Counted from the stretch's first letter, positions 1-7,150 are shown. The stretch is 59,103 bases of DNA from Pseudoduganella guangdongensis (GCF_009857475.1 NZ_WWCJ01000029.1:1-59103); one strand, 5' to 3'. Translations and numbers: made by a program. Notes: generated by a model from the sequence alone, not told the origin.

Positions 1-3
1 CAA

Positions 4-18
4 ACGGCCGTTGGCATG
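4..18 (+). repeat. intergenic array motif, copy 1 (degenerate)
   Basis: ACGGCCGTTGGCATG precedes the first small gene of the array by about 20 bases. It matches the CGGCC and GC core of the other copies but is the most diverged one, and the window edge cuts its context. Confidence 0.4.
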
Positions 19-36
19 TGAACCTTTTTTGAGTTT

Positions 37-549
37 ATGGAAATTGCGAAGCTAAATGGTCACTCCATCACGAGATGGGTTGGGACCGAAATGGCGTTAT
101 CTGATGGTGACGCGGAGAATGGTCCCGTACTATGGGAGCATTCGACGGTACCTTACCTGCAGCTTATAAGCATTGATCTTCAACTGAGCGATGGATCGGT
201 CTTTCGAATGGCTTCGCAGTCGGATGACGGGAGCGAATATTATGGGTTGTGCCTGAGTGATCGAGATGTGATCGATACTCCATCCATTGCGGAGTCGGGG
301 ACGATTTTTCGTACGCGGCATTTGACCGAGCTTCCAATAGGCATGGCGACCGTTGTGGTTCCTGAAGATGACGGCCCAAACGCGATTCTGCGCGTCGAAA
401 TCGTGATTGACGGTCACACGATTTCATTTTGGGCCGCAGAGGTGTATGAGCGCGATGGCGGGAAATTCGACATTGTTGGGCGGGATGAGTCTATCCTCGT
501 TCAAGTTGACGGAGCCCGGCCAAGGCGCTCCCTTGATGAGGTCGACTGA
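37..549 (+). CDS. hypothetical protein, small-gene array
   Basis: An open frame of 170 codons starts at ATG 37 and is the first gene of the plus-strand array. The protein is acidic and soluble, without signal peptide or membrane segment. It alternates short hydrophobic strands with charged turns (for example LQLISIDLQLSDGSVFRM near residues 41-58 and AILRVEIVIDGHTISFW near 114-130), which suggests a mostly beta fold. I do not recognise a family. Size, acidity and company of similar orphan genes resemble immunity-type proteins, but no toxin is visible, so that is only a possibility. Its stop is followed directly by a copy of the array motif at 551. Confidence 0.7.
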   Translation: MEIAKLNGHSITRWVGTEMALSDGDAENGPVLWEHSTVPYLQLISIDLQLSDGSVFRMASQSDDGSEYYGLCLSDRDVIDTPSIAESGTIFRTRHLTELPIGMATVVVPEDDGPNAILRVEIVIDGHTISFWAAEVYERDGGKFDIVGRDESILVQVDGARPRRSLDEVD

Positions 550-550
550 A

Positions 551-571
551 TGCGGCCATTAGCAGACTTTC
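551..571 (+). repeat. intergenic array motif, copy 2
   Basis: TGCGGCCATTAGCAGACTTTC lies just after the stop codon at 547-549. It fits the consensus CGGCCA-N2-AGC-N-GAC very well. It shows that the open frame beginning at 550 starts inside a non-coding repeat. Confidence 0.65.
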
Positions 572-588
572 CAAGTTCAGGTATCCCA

Positions 589-915
589 ATGGTTTATGAA
601 AGGCAATATGAACATTCGTTTTTCGCGGATCTATTTAACTGCATACCTCGCAGTAGCAGAGGATCGCGTAAAGAGCTGGCCATCCGTCTAACTGAAAGCG
701 CCGCTAGGCGAGTCGCTGCGCTCACTCAGGGCGCATCAGGCAGGTTGCTTTTCATCGAATGGGAAGGGAAAGTTTTAGATCGCGTCCTGATTGCAGGACC
801 ACTGGCCAGGGATATTGCTCTGAGTATCAACTCTCCAGTGGATGTTTTGGTCATGAGCGCGGCCCTACGGGGAGGAGCACTGCCCGATGAGCTTCATCTA
901 ATATCGTTGAAGTAG
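589..915 (+). CDS. hypothetical protein, small-gene array
   Basis: The frame is open from 550, but the first 20 bases are the array motif, so I place the start at ATG 589, giving 108 residues beginning MVYERQYEHSFFADLF. The product is a soluble alpha/beta protein with a basic helix (residues about 20-45) and a hydrophobic C-terminal half ending in LHLISLK. No family is recognised. It is in the same orientation as its neighbours and is followed by a motif copy at 960, so it behaves as one unit of the array. Confidence 0.55.
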   Translation: MVYERQYEHSFFADLFNCIPRSSRGSRKELAIRLTESAARRVAALTQGASGRLLFIEWEGKVLDRVLIAGPLARDIALSINSPVDVLVMSAALRGGALPDELHLISLK

Positions 916-959
916 TTTGATTATTTGTTGGGGGAATGCCAGTCTTGAGGTATCGGACA

Positions 960-981
960 TCGGCCAACTGCAGCCGCTGAC
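960..981 (+). repeat. intergenic array motif, copy 3
   Basis: The copy begins TCGGCCAACTGCAGCCGC. It can form a short stem CGGC-N8-GCCG. It sits 45 bases after one small gene and 19 before the next. Confidence 0.65.
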
Positions 982-999
982 TTTTGGAAAGGGAAATGA

Positions 1000-1203
1000 A
1001 TGAAAGATTGGTCCCCTCGCACAATCCGAGGTGCGATATTCTTTGGCGTCGGCCTAAGCGCTTTGCAAGCGCAACCGATTTTGACTCACGCCTTGTCAAG
1101 CTCATTGTTTTGGTCGGGACTATCGCAAGCTGGGTTGAGCCTAGTTGGTCTGGTCGGAGTAATTGTCGGGGGATATTTTTGGGCAACCAGGTACAAGACG
1201 TAG
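1000..1203 (+). CDS. small membrane protein, hypothetical
   Basis: A 67-residue protein starts at ATG 1000 behind a purine-rich ribosome site (GGAAAGGG). It has two hydrophobic stretches, about residues 10-35 and 40-62, the second reading SLVGLVGVIVGGYFWATRY, so it is probably a two-pass inner-membrane protein. Ala, Gly, Ser and Leu dominate and no functional motif is visible. Other frames over the same bases are longer, but lack a ribosome site and have no protein-like composition. It is one unit of the array, flanked by motif copies at 960 and 1219. Confidence 0.6.
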   Translation: MKDWSPRTIRGAIFFGVGLSALQAQPILTHALSSSLFWSGLSQAGLSLVGLVGVIVGGYFWATRYKT

Positions 1204-1218
1204 AATCATGTGCTGCAG

Positions 1219-1240
1219 TCGGCCAGGAGCGGCCGCTTTT
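1219..1240 (+). repeat. intergenic array motif, copy 4
   Basis: TCGGCCAGGAGCGGCCGCTT follows the preceding stop by 15 bases. It has the stem CGGC-N8-GCCG. Confidence 0.65.
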
Positions 1241-1263
1241 CAAAATCATCTGTTAGCCTTGTA

Positions 1264-1548
1264 ATGAACGACATTCTCGCTGCACATAAACATAGCTCGC
1301 GGCATCGCGCTGAAATAATGGGAAGTACCCAATGCGGGTGCTTCCATTGCCTCGCTAACTTTAGTCCGAGCGAAATTCGAGACTGGGTTGATTGGCCGGA
1401 AGGCACGCCGCCTGAGCTGGAGCTTGATGCCGGGACGACAGCATTGTGCCCAAACTGCGGGATCGACTCGGTGATTGGGTCCAGTTCTGGATTTCCTGTG
1501 ACGACCGAGTTCCTAAGTCAAATGCGAAAGCATTGGTTTGAAGATTGA
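1264..1548 (+). CDS. conserved cytoplasmic protein with paired Cys motifs
   Basis: The start is placed at ATG 1264, because the frame upstream runs through the array motif at 1219. The 94-residue protein begins MNDILAAHKHSSRHRAEI, then has a CGCFHC motif at about residues 26-31 and a CPNCG motif near 66-70, followed by IDSVIGSSSGFPVT and a C-terminal MRKHWF. Four to five cysteines spaced as CxxC pairs suggest a zinc knuckle. I recall uncharacterised bacterial proteins with this same layout, so a real family is likely, but its role is unknown. It is one unit of the array. Confidence 0.8.
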   Translation: MNDILAAHKHSSRHRAEIMGSTQCGCFHCLANFSPSEIRDWVDWPEGTPPELELDAGTTALCPNCGIDSVIGSSSGFPVTTEFLSQMRKHWFED

Positions 1549-1565
1549 TCACGCTCTGGTCAAAT

Positions 1566-1588
1566 TCGGCCAGGGGCTGCCGGACGCT
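1566..1588 (+). repeat. intergenic array motif, copy 5
   Basis: TTCGGCCAGGGGCTGCCGGA lies 17 bases after the stop of the Cys-motif gene. CGGCCA and the GC pairs at the consensus spacing are kept. Confidence 0.6.
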
Positions 1589-1613
1589 AAGAACTGGCAT
1601 TGAATAGATTGTG

Positions 1614-1838
1614 ATGGCCAAAATGAACCAAGACCTTGGTCCGTATCTGACCATGAAACAGCGAGGGGCTACTGTGCATGAGGTATATCGCAAAGCACGC
1701 CAGGATGGGTTTCGGAAGCACGAATGCCTTCTACTTATAATGGGCGTTTTTGATCTTGAACTTTCCGATGCGCGAGAGATTGGGCATCAGATATATTTTC
1801 AAGACCAAGGCCGCACCGGTGCATCGGACCGCAAGTAG
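1614..1838 (+). CDS. hypothetical protein, small-gene array
   Basis: A 74-residue protein starts at ATG 1614 (a GTG at 1611 is an alternative). It reads as a small helical protein. The middle part, RKARQDGFRKHECLLLIMGVFDLELSDAREIG, resembles the short helical domain that bacteria use in small orphan proteins, with an amphipathic helix followed by a LELSDAREI turn-helix. No name can be given. The stop codon at 1836-1838 abuts the next motif copy. Confidence 0.55.
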   Translation: MAKMNQDLGPYLTMKQRGATVHEVYRKARQDGFRKHECLLLIMGVFDLELSDAREIGHQIYFQDQGRTGASDRK

Positions 1839-1860
1839 TCGGCCATGAGGCCCTTCATTG
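1839..1860 (+). repeat. intergenic array motif, copy 6
   Basis: TCGGCCATGAGGCCCTTCAT begins at the base right after a TAG stop. It is less regular in its second half than other copies. Confidence 0.6.
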
Positions 1861-1881
1861 GAACCAGATCTTTTACAAACC

Positions 1882-2262
1882 ATGAATTGCTTGAAATGCG
1901 GTAGCTCCAATCTTGAACGACCCGAGGTGGCATCTGCACTGGAGATCTGGATTTGCAAAGACTGTGGCGGTGAGCTGGCCGTTCATTGCCATTATCTTCC
2001 GGACTTATCGGGAATTACAGGACATGAACTATTCATTGGGACTGCATTCATAGGGTCGAGCGCAGAAGCTCTGAAAGCCCTAATTAAACTAAAGAAAGTG
2101 CTGGCATTCGCTGAACGCTTTGAACCATTCAAACTAGAAGAGCAGCAGAAAGCAGGAAAGCTTACATGGGAGCTCGGGTATTTTCTGGACTTCGAGGTCG
2201 AGCAGGCAAAGATCGCATGTGCGAACATAGGAGTTACAACTTCATTCGTGAGGGCGGATTGA
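1882..2262 (+). CDS. small zinc-ribbon-like protein, hypothetical
   Basis: The frame is open from TTG 1858, but that codon lies in the array motif, so ATG 1882 is preferred (126 residues). The N-terminus MNCLKCGSSNLE and the later CKDCGG (near residue 29) form a CxxC-N20-CxxC zinc ribbon. The rest is helical, with SSAEALKALIKLKKVLAFAERF (about 60-82) and a C-terminal helix ending in a short hydrophobic tail. No enzyme signature is visible. Zinc ribbons of this size often bind nucleic acid or another protein, but nothing here decides that. It is followed by a motif copy at 2301. Confidence 0.65.
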   Translation: MNCLKCGSSNLERPEVASALEIWICKDCGGELAVHCHYLPDLSGITGHELFIGTAFIGSSAEALKALIKLKKVLAFAERFEPFKLEEQQKAGKLTWELGYFLDFEVEQAKIACANIGVTTSFVRAD

Positions 2263-2300
2263 TCTTATTGAATTGCCATGCGAACTGATACTGGCGCATC

Positions 2301-2321
2301 CCGGCCAACAGCCGACATTTG
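2301..2321 (+). repeat. intergenic array motif, copy 7
   Basis: CCGGCCAACAGCCGACATTT lies between the stop at 2262 and the ATG at 2336. Its presence argues that the frame upstream of 2336 is not translated. Confidence 0.65.
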
Positions 2322-2335
2322 AGCTTGTGAGTCAC

Positions 2336-2650
2336 ATGGAAATTTATAAGCTACGATTCTCTTTCGATCCAGGCTCTGGCATTTGCCTTTGGTCGGAAAA
2401 TGAACTGGCCAGAGATAGGTTCGGATACCCTGTTGAGTTGGATAGCCTTGAAATTACGCCGTCTGTGAAGAAGCGGGCGGAAGAACTGATAACACGATTT
2501 GATACGTCCCTGGATTGGAGTGACCCGGCAGGGCCTTCGCTATGGTCGGGTTTGGAACGTGAGCATTTTCTGGCTGATGCTGCCGGATTGCTCCGGTCAC
2601 TGCAGGAATGCCTGGGGGCTGGCTTTGAGATACAAGATTGCAGCCGCTGA
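2336..2650 (+). CDS. hypothetical protein, small-gene array
   Basis: ATG 2336 gives a 104-residue protein beginning MEIYKLRFSFDPGSGICLWSEN. A longer frame from TTG 2273 would translate straight through the array motif. The sequence has a strand-turn start, a middle helix (TPSVKKRAEELITRFDTSLDW, about 43-63) and an acidic end. Small proteins with the pattern RFSFDPGSGxCLW followed by a FDTSLDW element occur as orphan genes in other proteobacteria. I recognise the look but not a function. It is one unit of the array. Confidence 0.65.
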   Translation: MEIYKLRFSFDPGSGICLWSENELARDRFGYPVELDSLEITPSVKKRAEELITRFDTSLDWSDPAGPSLWSGLEREHFLADAAGLLRSLQECLGAGFEIQDCSR

Positions 2651-2656
2651 CCTAGG

Positions 2657-2677
2657 CCGGCCAAATGCAGACGGCCG
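2657..2677 (+). repeat. intergenic array motif, copy 8
   Basis: CCGGCCAAATGCAGACGGCC is 6 bases after a TGA stop. The flanks CCGGCC and GGCCGG form a longer stem than in other copies. Confidence 0.65.
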
Positions 2678-2720
2678 GCGAATGATAGTGCCGCCTAGTT
2701 TTTGTTGATGTAGGACGAGT

Positions 2721-3188
2721 GTGAGTTATTCAATTCAATCTATTGTGGCCCTGCGAGGGGTCTTTCCATGTGAATTACCTGATGCCTTGGAAGTTGTGGA
2801 GCTCAAAGGCGGCGTGGAGATGATTCCGCTTGGGACTATTGCGCGGGAATTTCACGGGATTCCATTCTTGCCCTTGACGGACGAAGGTGACGTGGAATTG
2901 CCATCTGCATTAACGCAGCTCTGCACTCAGATCGCGATGCGCGGAGATTTCGCTTACATCGAAGCGGAAGTCTTCGGGGGAGCAGGAACTCAAGCCTATG
3001 TCTTGTTCAGTGGGGGCAAGGCCGGGTCACCTATAGTAGCGAACGACGCCATCAACTACGCACTTCAATTGCTTGGTGTTCGAACAGGAAAGGACAGCGA
3101 TGAATTTGAATCGGTGGGACTTGGTCGACACCGTGAAACCGACTCCTGGTTAACCCATTCGCCGTCGATCCAGATCATCGAACCATGA
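2721..3188 (+). CDS. hypothetical protein, small-gene array
   Basis: The start is GTG 2721, with AGGACGA six bases upstream as ribosome site. The 155-residue product begins MSYSIQSIVALRGVFPCELPDAL. It is acidic and soluble. A Gly-rich strand region (FAYIEAEVFGGAGTQAYVLF, about residues 75-94) is followed by a helix with NDAINYALQLLGV. This layout recalls bacterial immunity or superfamily-toxin partner proteins that end in a helix beginning AINxALxxLGV, but I cannot assign it. It lies between motif copies at 2657 and 3208. Confidence 0.7.
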   Translation: MSYSIQSIVALRGVFPCELPDALEVVELKGGVEMIPLGTIAREFHGIPFLPLTDEGDVELPSALTQLCTQIAMRGDFAYIEAEVFGGAGTQAYVLFSGGKAGSPIVANDAINYALQLLGVRTGKDSDEFESVGLGRHRETDSWLTHSPSIQIIEP

Positions 3189-3207
3189 AAACTTAAGGCG
3201 TGCCTTA

Positions 3208-3226
3208 ACGGCCACAAGCAGCCGCC
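3208..3226 (+). repeat. intergenic array motif, copy 9
   Basis: ACGGCCACAAGCAGCCGCC is 19 bases after a stop codon. It has the stem CGGC-N8-GCCG. Confidence 0.65.
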
Positions 3227-3262
3227 TCCCAGTTTCACCAAGTATTCGAGAATGGATTAAAG

Positions 3263-3517
3263 TTGAGCAAGGCAATTTCGGTCAGCAAGGAGCTAGCTAT
3301 TGAATTGGCATTGGTAGCTCTAAAAGAAGACGGCGTCTCCGTTATCGACGGCCCGATCAATGCCACGTATATGGATCGCCGTTTGGGAATTGGCAAACAG
3401 GATTGCGGCTGGGTTGTAAGTGCTCAGTACACAATTGAGGGGTGGTGGGAAAAAGGGCACGCAATAATTTACGTTTCTGACCCTGATGCCGAGGTTCAAA
3501 TTCGGCCGAGTCTTTAA
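3263..3517 (+). CDS. hypothetical protein, small-gene array
   Basis: An 84-residue frame starts at TTG 3263. The protein has an N-terminal helix (SKELAIELALVALKEDG), a short extended region and a C-terminal strand pair around WWEKGHAIIYVSDPDAEV. This alpha then beta order and the Trp-rich strand are seen in small immunity-like orphans, but the match is not firm. The non-ATG start has only a weak ribosome site (GGATTAAAG), so the exact N-terminus is uncertain. A motif copy follows at 3610. Confidence 0.55.
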   Translation: MSKAISVSKELAIELALVALKEDGVSVIDGPINATYMDRRLGIGKQDCGWVVSAQYTIEGWWEKGHAIIYVSDPDAEVQIRPSL

Positions 3518-3609
3518 CTGTAATTTCGCTAGGACCATGCCCCAAGGCTACCCGTTAGCCGCGCCGATACCACGAGGCACATTTTGGCGCAGCAGTACGG
3601 AAGCCGAGA

Positions 3610-3629
3610 ACGGCCAAAAACAGACATTA
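3610..3629 (+). repeat. intergenic array motif, copy 10
   Basis: ACGGCCAAAAACAGACATTA is close to the consensus but lacks the second half of the CGGC/GCCG stem. It shows that the open frame beginning at 3486 is not coding until after this point. Confidence 0.65.
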
Positions 3630-3644
3630 CAGGGCGCGGTTCGT

Positions 3645-3971
3645 ATGCAAACATTGACGGGAAAGATACCTAACATTGTAGCAAGCTGTGCTGTTTTGGG
3701 CGGGCTTCCGTTGTTAGCATTCATAGTTCTATTTCTTCAGTTGACGGCGGCACGAAACGCAGGGCACCCACTAACCGGAGATGCGATTGGCCTAGCAATG
3801 ATGTCAGTATTTTCATACGGACTCGCTTTACTGAGCTTTGGCATTGGCGCTATGTATTTTGGATATAAGCGGGTACGGCATCACCTGTTCCCCAAACGCT
3901 GGCACTTAATAGCTTTAGCTTGGGGCGCTGTTGAAGTTGCCGCACCAGTTCTGTACTTTGTATTCTTTTGA
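3645..3971 (+). CDS. small three-helix membrane protein, hypothetical
   Basis: ATG 3645 follows the motif copy at 3610 and an AGGG ribosome site; the frame upstream of it is non-coding. The 108-residue protein has three likely membrane segments: residues about 10-33 (VASCAVLGGLPLLAFIVLFL), 45-68 (MMSVFSYGLALLSFGIGAMYFG) and 85-106 (LIALAWGAVEVAAPVLYFVFF). The loop between helices two and three is basic (KRVRHHLFPKR), which would place it in the cytoplasm. No family is recognised. It is the last clear gene of the array. Confidence 0.65.
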   Translation: MQTLTGKIPNIVASCAVLGGLPLLAFIVLFLQLTAARNAGHPLTGDAIGLAMMSVFSYGLALLSFGIGAMYFGYKRVRHHLFPKRWHLIALAWGAVEVAAPVLYFVFF

Positions 3972-3982
3972 ACCTGATGGCT

Positions 3983-4003
3983 AATGGCCAGAACCTGACG
4001 GTC
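3983..4003 (+). repeat. intergenic array motif, copy 11
   Basis: AATGGCCAGAACCTGACGGT is 12 bases after the last array gene. It is degenerate (TGGCCA instead of CGGCCA) and marks the right end of the array. Confidence 0.5.
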
Positions 4004-4276
4004 AACTGTTCTTCGCGGCGCAGCCAACAATTGAGCTTTCTGTAAGCCTGACACCTATGTAGATTTAGAAATGAATATCCTTGCAAAAATTTTTGGTGGG
4101 AAGAAGCCTAGTGCTTTTCGCTTCCTGGGCAAATGCAGAATGGGTAAACAGGAAGATGATTAGCAGTAGTACTTTCTTCACTACGACCTCCAATAGGTGG
4201 CTAGAACGGTCAGACTTCTACGATCAGCGGCGCCGTCCGGCTGCGCTGGATTGAACAGCGTTTGAGTGGTCAGGTG
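4004..4276. other. region with no confident gene
   Basis: Apart from the 30-codon frame at 4071, this stretch between the array and the convergent hydrolase gene shows no coding frame, hairpin terminator or RNA that I can support. Its base composition is like that of the array. Confidence 0.4.
4071..4163 (+). pseudogene. possible remnant of an N-terminus (30 codons)
   Basis: ATG 4071 opens a 30-codon frame reading MNILAKIFGGKKPSAFRFLG and ending at TAG 4161. Its start has the look of the N-terminus of a larger cytoplasmic protein (a short hydrophobic helix, then FGGKKP). Nothing after the stop continues it in another frame. It may be the stump of a decayed array gene or a chance frame. Confidence 0.25.
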
Positions 4277-5101
4277 CTATCTGCGTCGTTGACGAAACAG
4301 CCAATCCCGCCACCAGAATCCTGGGTAGATATCGGCAGGGGGCTGGTGCTCCAGGCCTACGTACTCTCTCAACGACACTTGCTGTCCACCGTGGCTTGCA
4401 ATGGTTCGGATAAACCGCCTGTCCGCAACAATCGGATTCTCCACATCCGAACCACCGTGGATCGCGAGCACCGGAAGATTCGTAAAATTGGCTACCTGAG
4501 AGTCTGGAGGGGCAATTCCTGAAATAGGAGCGATGGCGGCGAACACTTCGGGAGCTTGCGATGGGAGCAGCCACGCGGCGGAGCCACCCATGGAGAATCC
4601 TGTTGCGTAGATCCGTGATTTATCGACTGGATGGACTGACGAAAACTCGCGTACCAGTTCCATTGCATCGCTCAGGGCCTGGGAGGCAACGGCATGCTGG
4701 TCTGGCGCGGGCGGTCCATAGTTCGCACTTCTGATCGGAAATTGGGGAATCAAGATAAAGGCTTGATAGCGATCGCGCACATCCGGCATTGCCCAGCTTT
4801 TGGCCATGCGTTCCAGCTGGCTTAGATTATCAGTGCCGATGCCGCCGGACCCGTGCAACTGAACTACCAACGGATAGGTATTGCCTGGGCTTAGCTTCGA
4901 TGGGCGAAGCAGGCGGTAGGGCACTTGCATCCCTCGGGAAGAGGTGAAACTGCCGCTCTCGAATCGATTGGGTGAGACGGCGCTGAAGATATCTCGCCCC
5001 AAGGGCGTTGGATTGGCAATCAAATCGTGTTGACGGGGAGCCGTGGTGCAGCTTGCAAGAGCCGCGCAAAGGAAGATACCGAACGCAATTGTTTTTGTCA
5101 T
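4277..5101 (-). CDS. lipoprotein alpha/beta hydrolase (esterase / depolymerase-like)
   Basis: The 274-residue product starts with a lipoprotein signal and the lipobox LASC (Cys18). It has an alpha/beta-hydrolase core: VVQLHGSGG as the oxyanion-hole strand, the nucleophile elbow GFSMGG with Ser170, an acid region AIHGGSDVENPI, and a C-terminal GLEHQPP with the likely catalytic His. This order fits the PHB-depolymerase or phospholipase-like esterase group. It is probably anchored in the outer membrane facing the periplasm. It converges on the array region and has no operon partner. The substrate is unknown. Confidence 0.85.
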   Translation of the reverse strand: MTKTIAFGIFLCAALASCTTAPRQHDLIANPTPLGRDIFSAVSPNRFESGSFTSSRGMQVPYRLLRPSKLSPGNTYPLVVQLHGSGGIGTDNLSQLERMAKSWAMPDVRDRYQAFILIPQFPIRSANYGPPAPDQHAVASQALSDAMELVREFSSVHPVDKSRIYATGFSMGGSAAWLLPSQAPEVFAAIAPISGIAPPDSQVANFTNLPVLAIHGGSDVENPIVADRRFIRTIASHGGQQVSLREYVGLEHQPPADIYPGFWWRDWLFRQRRR

Positions 5102-5131
5102 CAGTTCACCGCAATGGTTTTTTAGGTGAAT

Positions 5132-5551
5132 TCATGATCTCGATGACTCCGACAGCGCTTTGAGCCGTTGCAGGGTAATGGGTAGCCCCGAGTTCAACTG
5201 CTTTACGAGCATTCTGCCGAGCACAAATGTCAGCGGCCCCGAGAACGTGACCCTGTGAATGACCTCGGTCATTCCGTGCAAGGGCATCAGCTCGTGCTCG
5301 AACACCATGCGGAATAATGGGATCTTCGACTCCACTGTGAAGCAGCGGTCGTGAACCACTTTCGTCAGAAGCATGGGGACTGTGTTCCCCTTGGTTGGCG
5401 TAAGGCGGCCGCGACTTCCGACCGCAAATGGGCCTTGGAGAGTTGCATGCTTGGTATCCGGGTCCCAGGTGTGCCAGTTCTCGACGTCTTGGTAGATGTG
5501 GAAGATTGATTCGGGGGCGGCAGCAACTTTGATGCGATGCTCAACTTGCAT
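5132..5551 (-). CDS. SRPBCC-family protein
   Basis: The frame runs back to 5641, but the conserved fold starts at MQVEHRIKVAAAPESIFHIY, so ATG 5551 is chosen (139 residues). The pattern of an N-terminal strand, the helix AAPESIFHIYQDVENWHTWDPD and a curved sheet ending in a long C-terminal helix (residues about 112-136) is that of the START/Bet v1-like SRPBCC group, which binds hydrophobic ligands. Polyketide cyclase-like proteins share this architecture. No catalytic residues can be read off. No strong ribosome site is seen at either possible start, so the N-terminus is uncertain. Confidence 0.75.
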   Translation of the reverse strand: MQVEHRIKVAAAPESIFHIYQDVENWHTWDPDTKHATLQGPFAVGSRGRLTPTKGNTVPMLLTKVVHDRCFTVESKIPLFRMVFEHELMPLHGMTEVIHRVTFSGPLTFVLGRMLVKQLNSGLPITLQRLKALSESSRS

Positions 5552-5744
5552 GAGGAGGGAAGGGGCCGTGGGATTGATTGGGCTCGTAGCCAGGCAGTAC
5601 TCTCGCGCAGACCGAAGCGGATACGTCACAGATGTTGGCAATATAGCATGCGCTTCTGCAGCATGTGGCAGGAGTTTGCGGATTGGGTGTCAAACGATCG
5701 CGCGCTTGAACCCGCCAGGCCCGGAGGGCCTGGCCTTGCCTCGC

Positions 5745-6107
5745 TTAAGGCTGGATGGTGATGGATTCGACGAAGTATTGCGTGTCGCCGAAGCAGTTGG
5801 TCGGCAGGCCTTTGTGCTGGGCGTAGTGGAGCACGACGCGTTTGCCTGCGGCGGCGGCGATCTGGTTCGCCACGGCGTCGTCACGCACCGTGAATTCGAA
5901 TTTCTCCGGGATGGCGCCGGGCATGGAGGTGAGCAGGATCTCGCCTTCCCAGGTCTTGCAGATCCAGCCGCGCTTGGAGAACTTCTGCAAGTACCCGGCG
6001 CGTTCGCCTTCGGAATACGAGTAGCTCATGGCTACCCAGACATAGGCTGCAAACAGCAGCGCGACGGCGGCCAGCAGGCCGCCAACAATCACCAACACAC
6101 GGCTCAT
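5745..6107 (-). CDS. conserved single-pass membrane protein
   Basis: The 120-residue protein has one N-terminal membrane helix (residues about 4-24, VLVIVGGLLAAVALLFAAYV) and a periplasmic domain with SEGERAGYLQKFSKRGWICKTWEGE and two cysteines. Proteins of this exact look are common in beta- and gammaproteobacteria and are often mislabelled as 6-phosphogluconate dehydrogenase; nothing here supports that enzyme. Its start codon overlaps the stop of the DUF475 gene by 4 bases (ATGA), so the two are translationally coupled and may work together at the membrane. Confidence 0.8.
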   Translation of the reverse strand: MSRVLVIVGGLLAAVALLFAAYVWVAMSYSYSEGERAGYLQKFSKRGWICKTWEGEILLTSMPGAIPEKFEFTVRDDAVANQIAAAAGKRVVLHYAQHKGLPTNCFGDTQYFVESITIQP

Positions 6108-7138
6108 TCAGACTCCACAGGATGTAATTTCTTGTATTTGAGGGAAGACCACAGCGATACAACAATAAACGCGACGCCGGACAGGCCGGTGAACCACTCC
6201 GGAATATGGTACTTGACGCTGGAGAACATGATCACGGCCAGGATGCCGATCGCATAGTGGGCGCCGTGTTCCAGGTAGATGAACTCGTCCAGCGTGCCTT
6301 TGTGCACCAGGTAGACGGTCAGCGAGCGCACATACATGGCGCCAATCGCCAGGCCGAGCATGATGATGACCACGTCGCTGGTGATCGCAAACGCGCCGAT
6401 CACACCGTCGAAGGAAAAGGAGGCGTCCAGCACTTCGAGATAGAGGAAGCCGCCCAAGCTGCCGCCTGCGACCACTTTGCCGGTTTCGTCGTGGCCTTCC
6501 TTTTCCAGGATGCTACTGAGCCAGCCGACGCCGACGTAAATCGCGGTGCCGGTCACGCCGGCATACAGCACCGAATACTGCTTGGCTTCCGGCACCAGCT
6601 GCACGCAGGCGAACACCGCCAGCAGGGTGAGCAGGATGGCCAGGCTTTCGGTGCCGTATTTGCCGACCTTCTCTTCGAACCAGTGAATCCAATGAACATC
6701 TTTTTCCTCGTCGAACAGGAAATTCAGGAACACCAGCAGCAGGAAGGAGCCGCCGAAGGCGGCCACTTCCTCGTGCACGCTCATCAGGTGGCGCGAGTAC
6801 TCGGCCGGCGTGGTGGTGGCCATATCCCATACCTGGAACATGTTCAGGCCAGTCGCGACTGCCACGATGGCGAGCGGGAATACCAGGCGCATGCCGAACA
6901 CCGCCACCAGGATACCGACCGTCAGGAACAGTTTCTGCCAGAAGGGATTCCAGTCTTTCAGGACCGAGGCGTTGACCACCGCGTTGTCGAAGGACAGCGA
7001 GACTTCCATCACGCCCAGCACGCCGGTGATCCACAGCGCCGTCAGCGCCGCGCGCCAGCCGCCATGCTCAAAGCCCCACCAGCCGGCCAGGCCCATCAGG
7101 ATGATGGTGACGAGGATTGAGATCCTGAAATGCTTCAT
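6104..7138 (-). CDS. DUF475 / TerC-like integral membrane protein
   Basis: The 344-residue protein has about nine membrane helices. It carries two related acidic motifs, EVSLSFDNAVVNA (near residue 46) in the first half and LDASFSFDGVIGAFA (near 240) in the second. Asp residues in such FDN/FDG helices are typical of TerC-type and LysE-superfamily transporters, where they are thought to bind metal ions. A cytoplasmic acidic loop (LFDEEKDVHWIHWFEEKVGK) lies between. DUF475 proteins are predicted ion exporters linked to metal or tellurite stress; the ion is unknown. It is first in a two-gene operon with the 120-residue membrane protein. Confidence 0.88.
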   Translation of the reverse strand: MKHFRISILVTIILMGLAGWWGFEHGGWRAALTALWITGVLGVMEVSLSFDNAVVNASVLKDWNPFWQKLFLTVGILVAVFGMRLVFPLAIVAVATGLNMFQVWDMATTTPAEYSRHLMSVHEEVAAFGGSFLLLVFLNFLFDEEKDVHWIHWFEEKVGKYGTESLAILLTLLAVFACVQLVPEAKQYSVLYAGVTGTAIYVGVGWLSSILEKEGHDETGKVVAGGSLGGFLYLEVLDASFSFDGVIGAFAITSDVVIIMLGLAIGAMYVRSLTVYLVHKGTLDEFIYLEHGAHYAIGILAVIMFSSVKYHIPEWFTGLSGVAFIVVSLWSSLKYKKLHPVESE

Positions 7139-7150
7139 ATTCTTTTGGTA

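Noticed and set aside
1..4003. The small-gene array as a class 1-type integron
   Set aside because: No integrase gene and no attC core (GTTRRRY) in the repeats. The cassette idea is kept only in the wider sense of repeat-delimited genes.
1..4003. The array as a CRISPR array
   Set aside because: The copies are degenerate, hundreds of bases apart and separated by coding genes.
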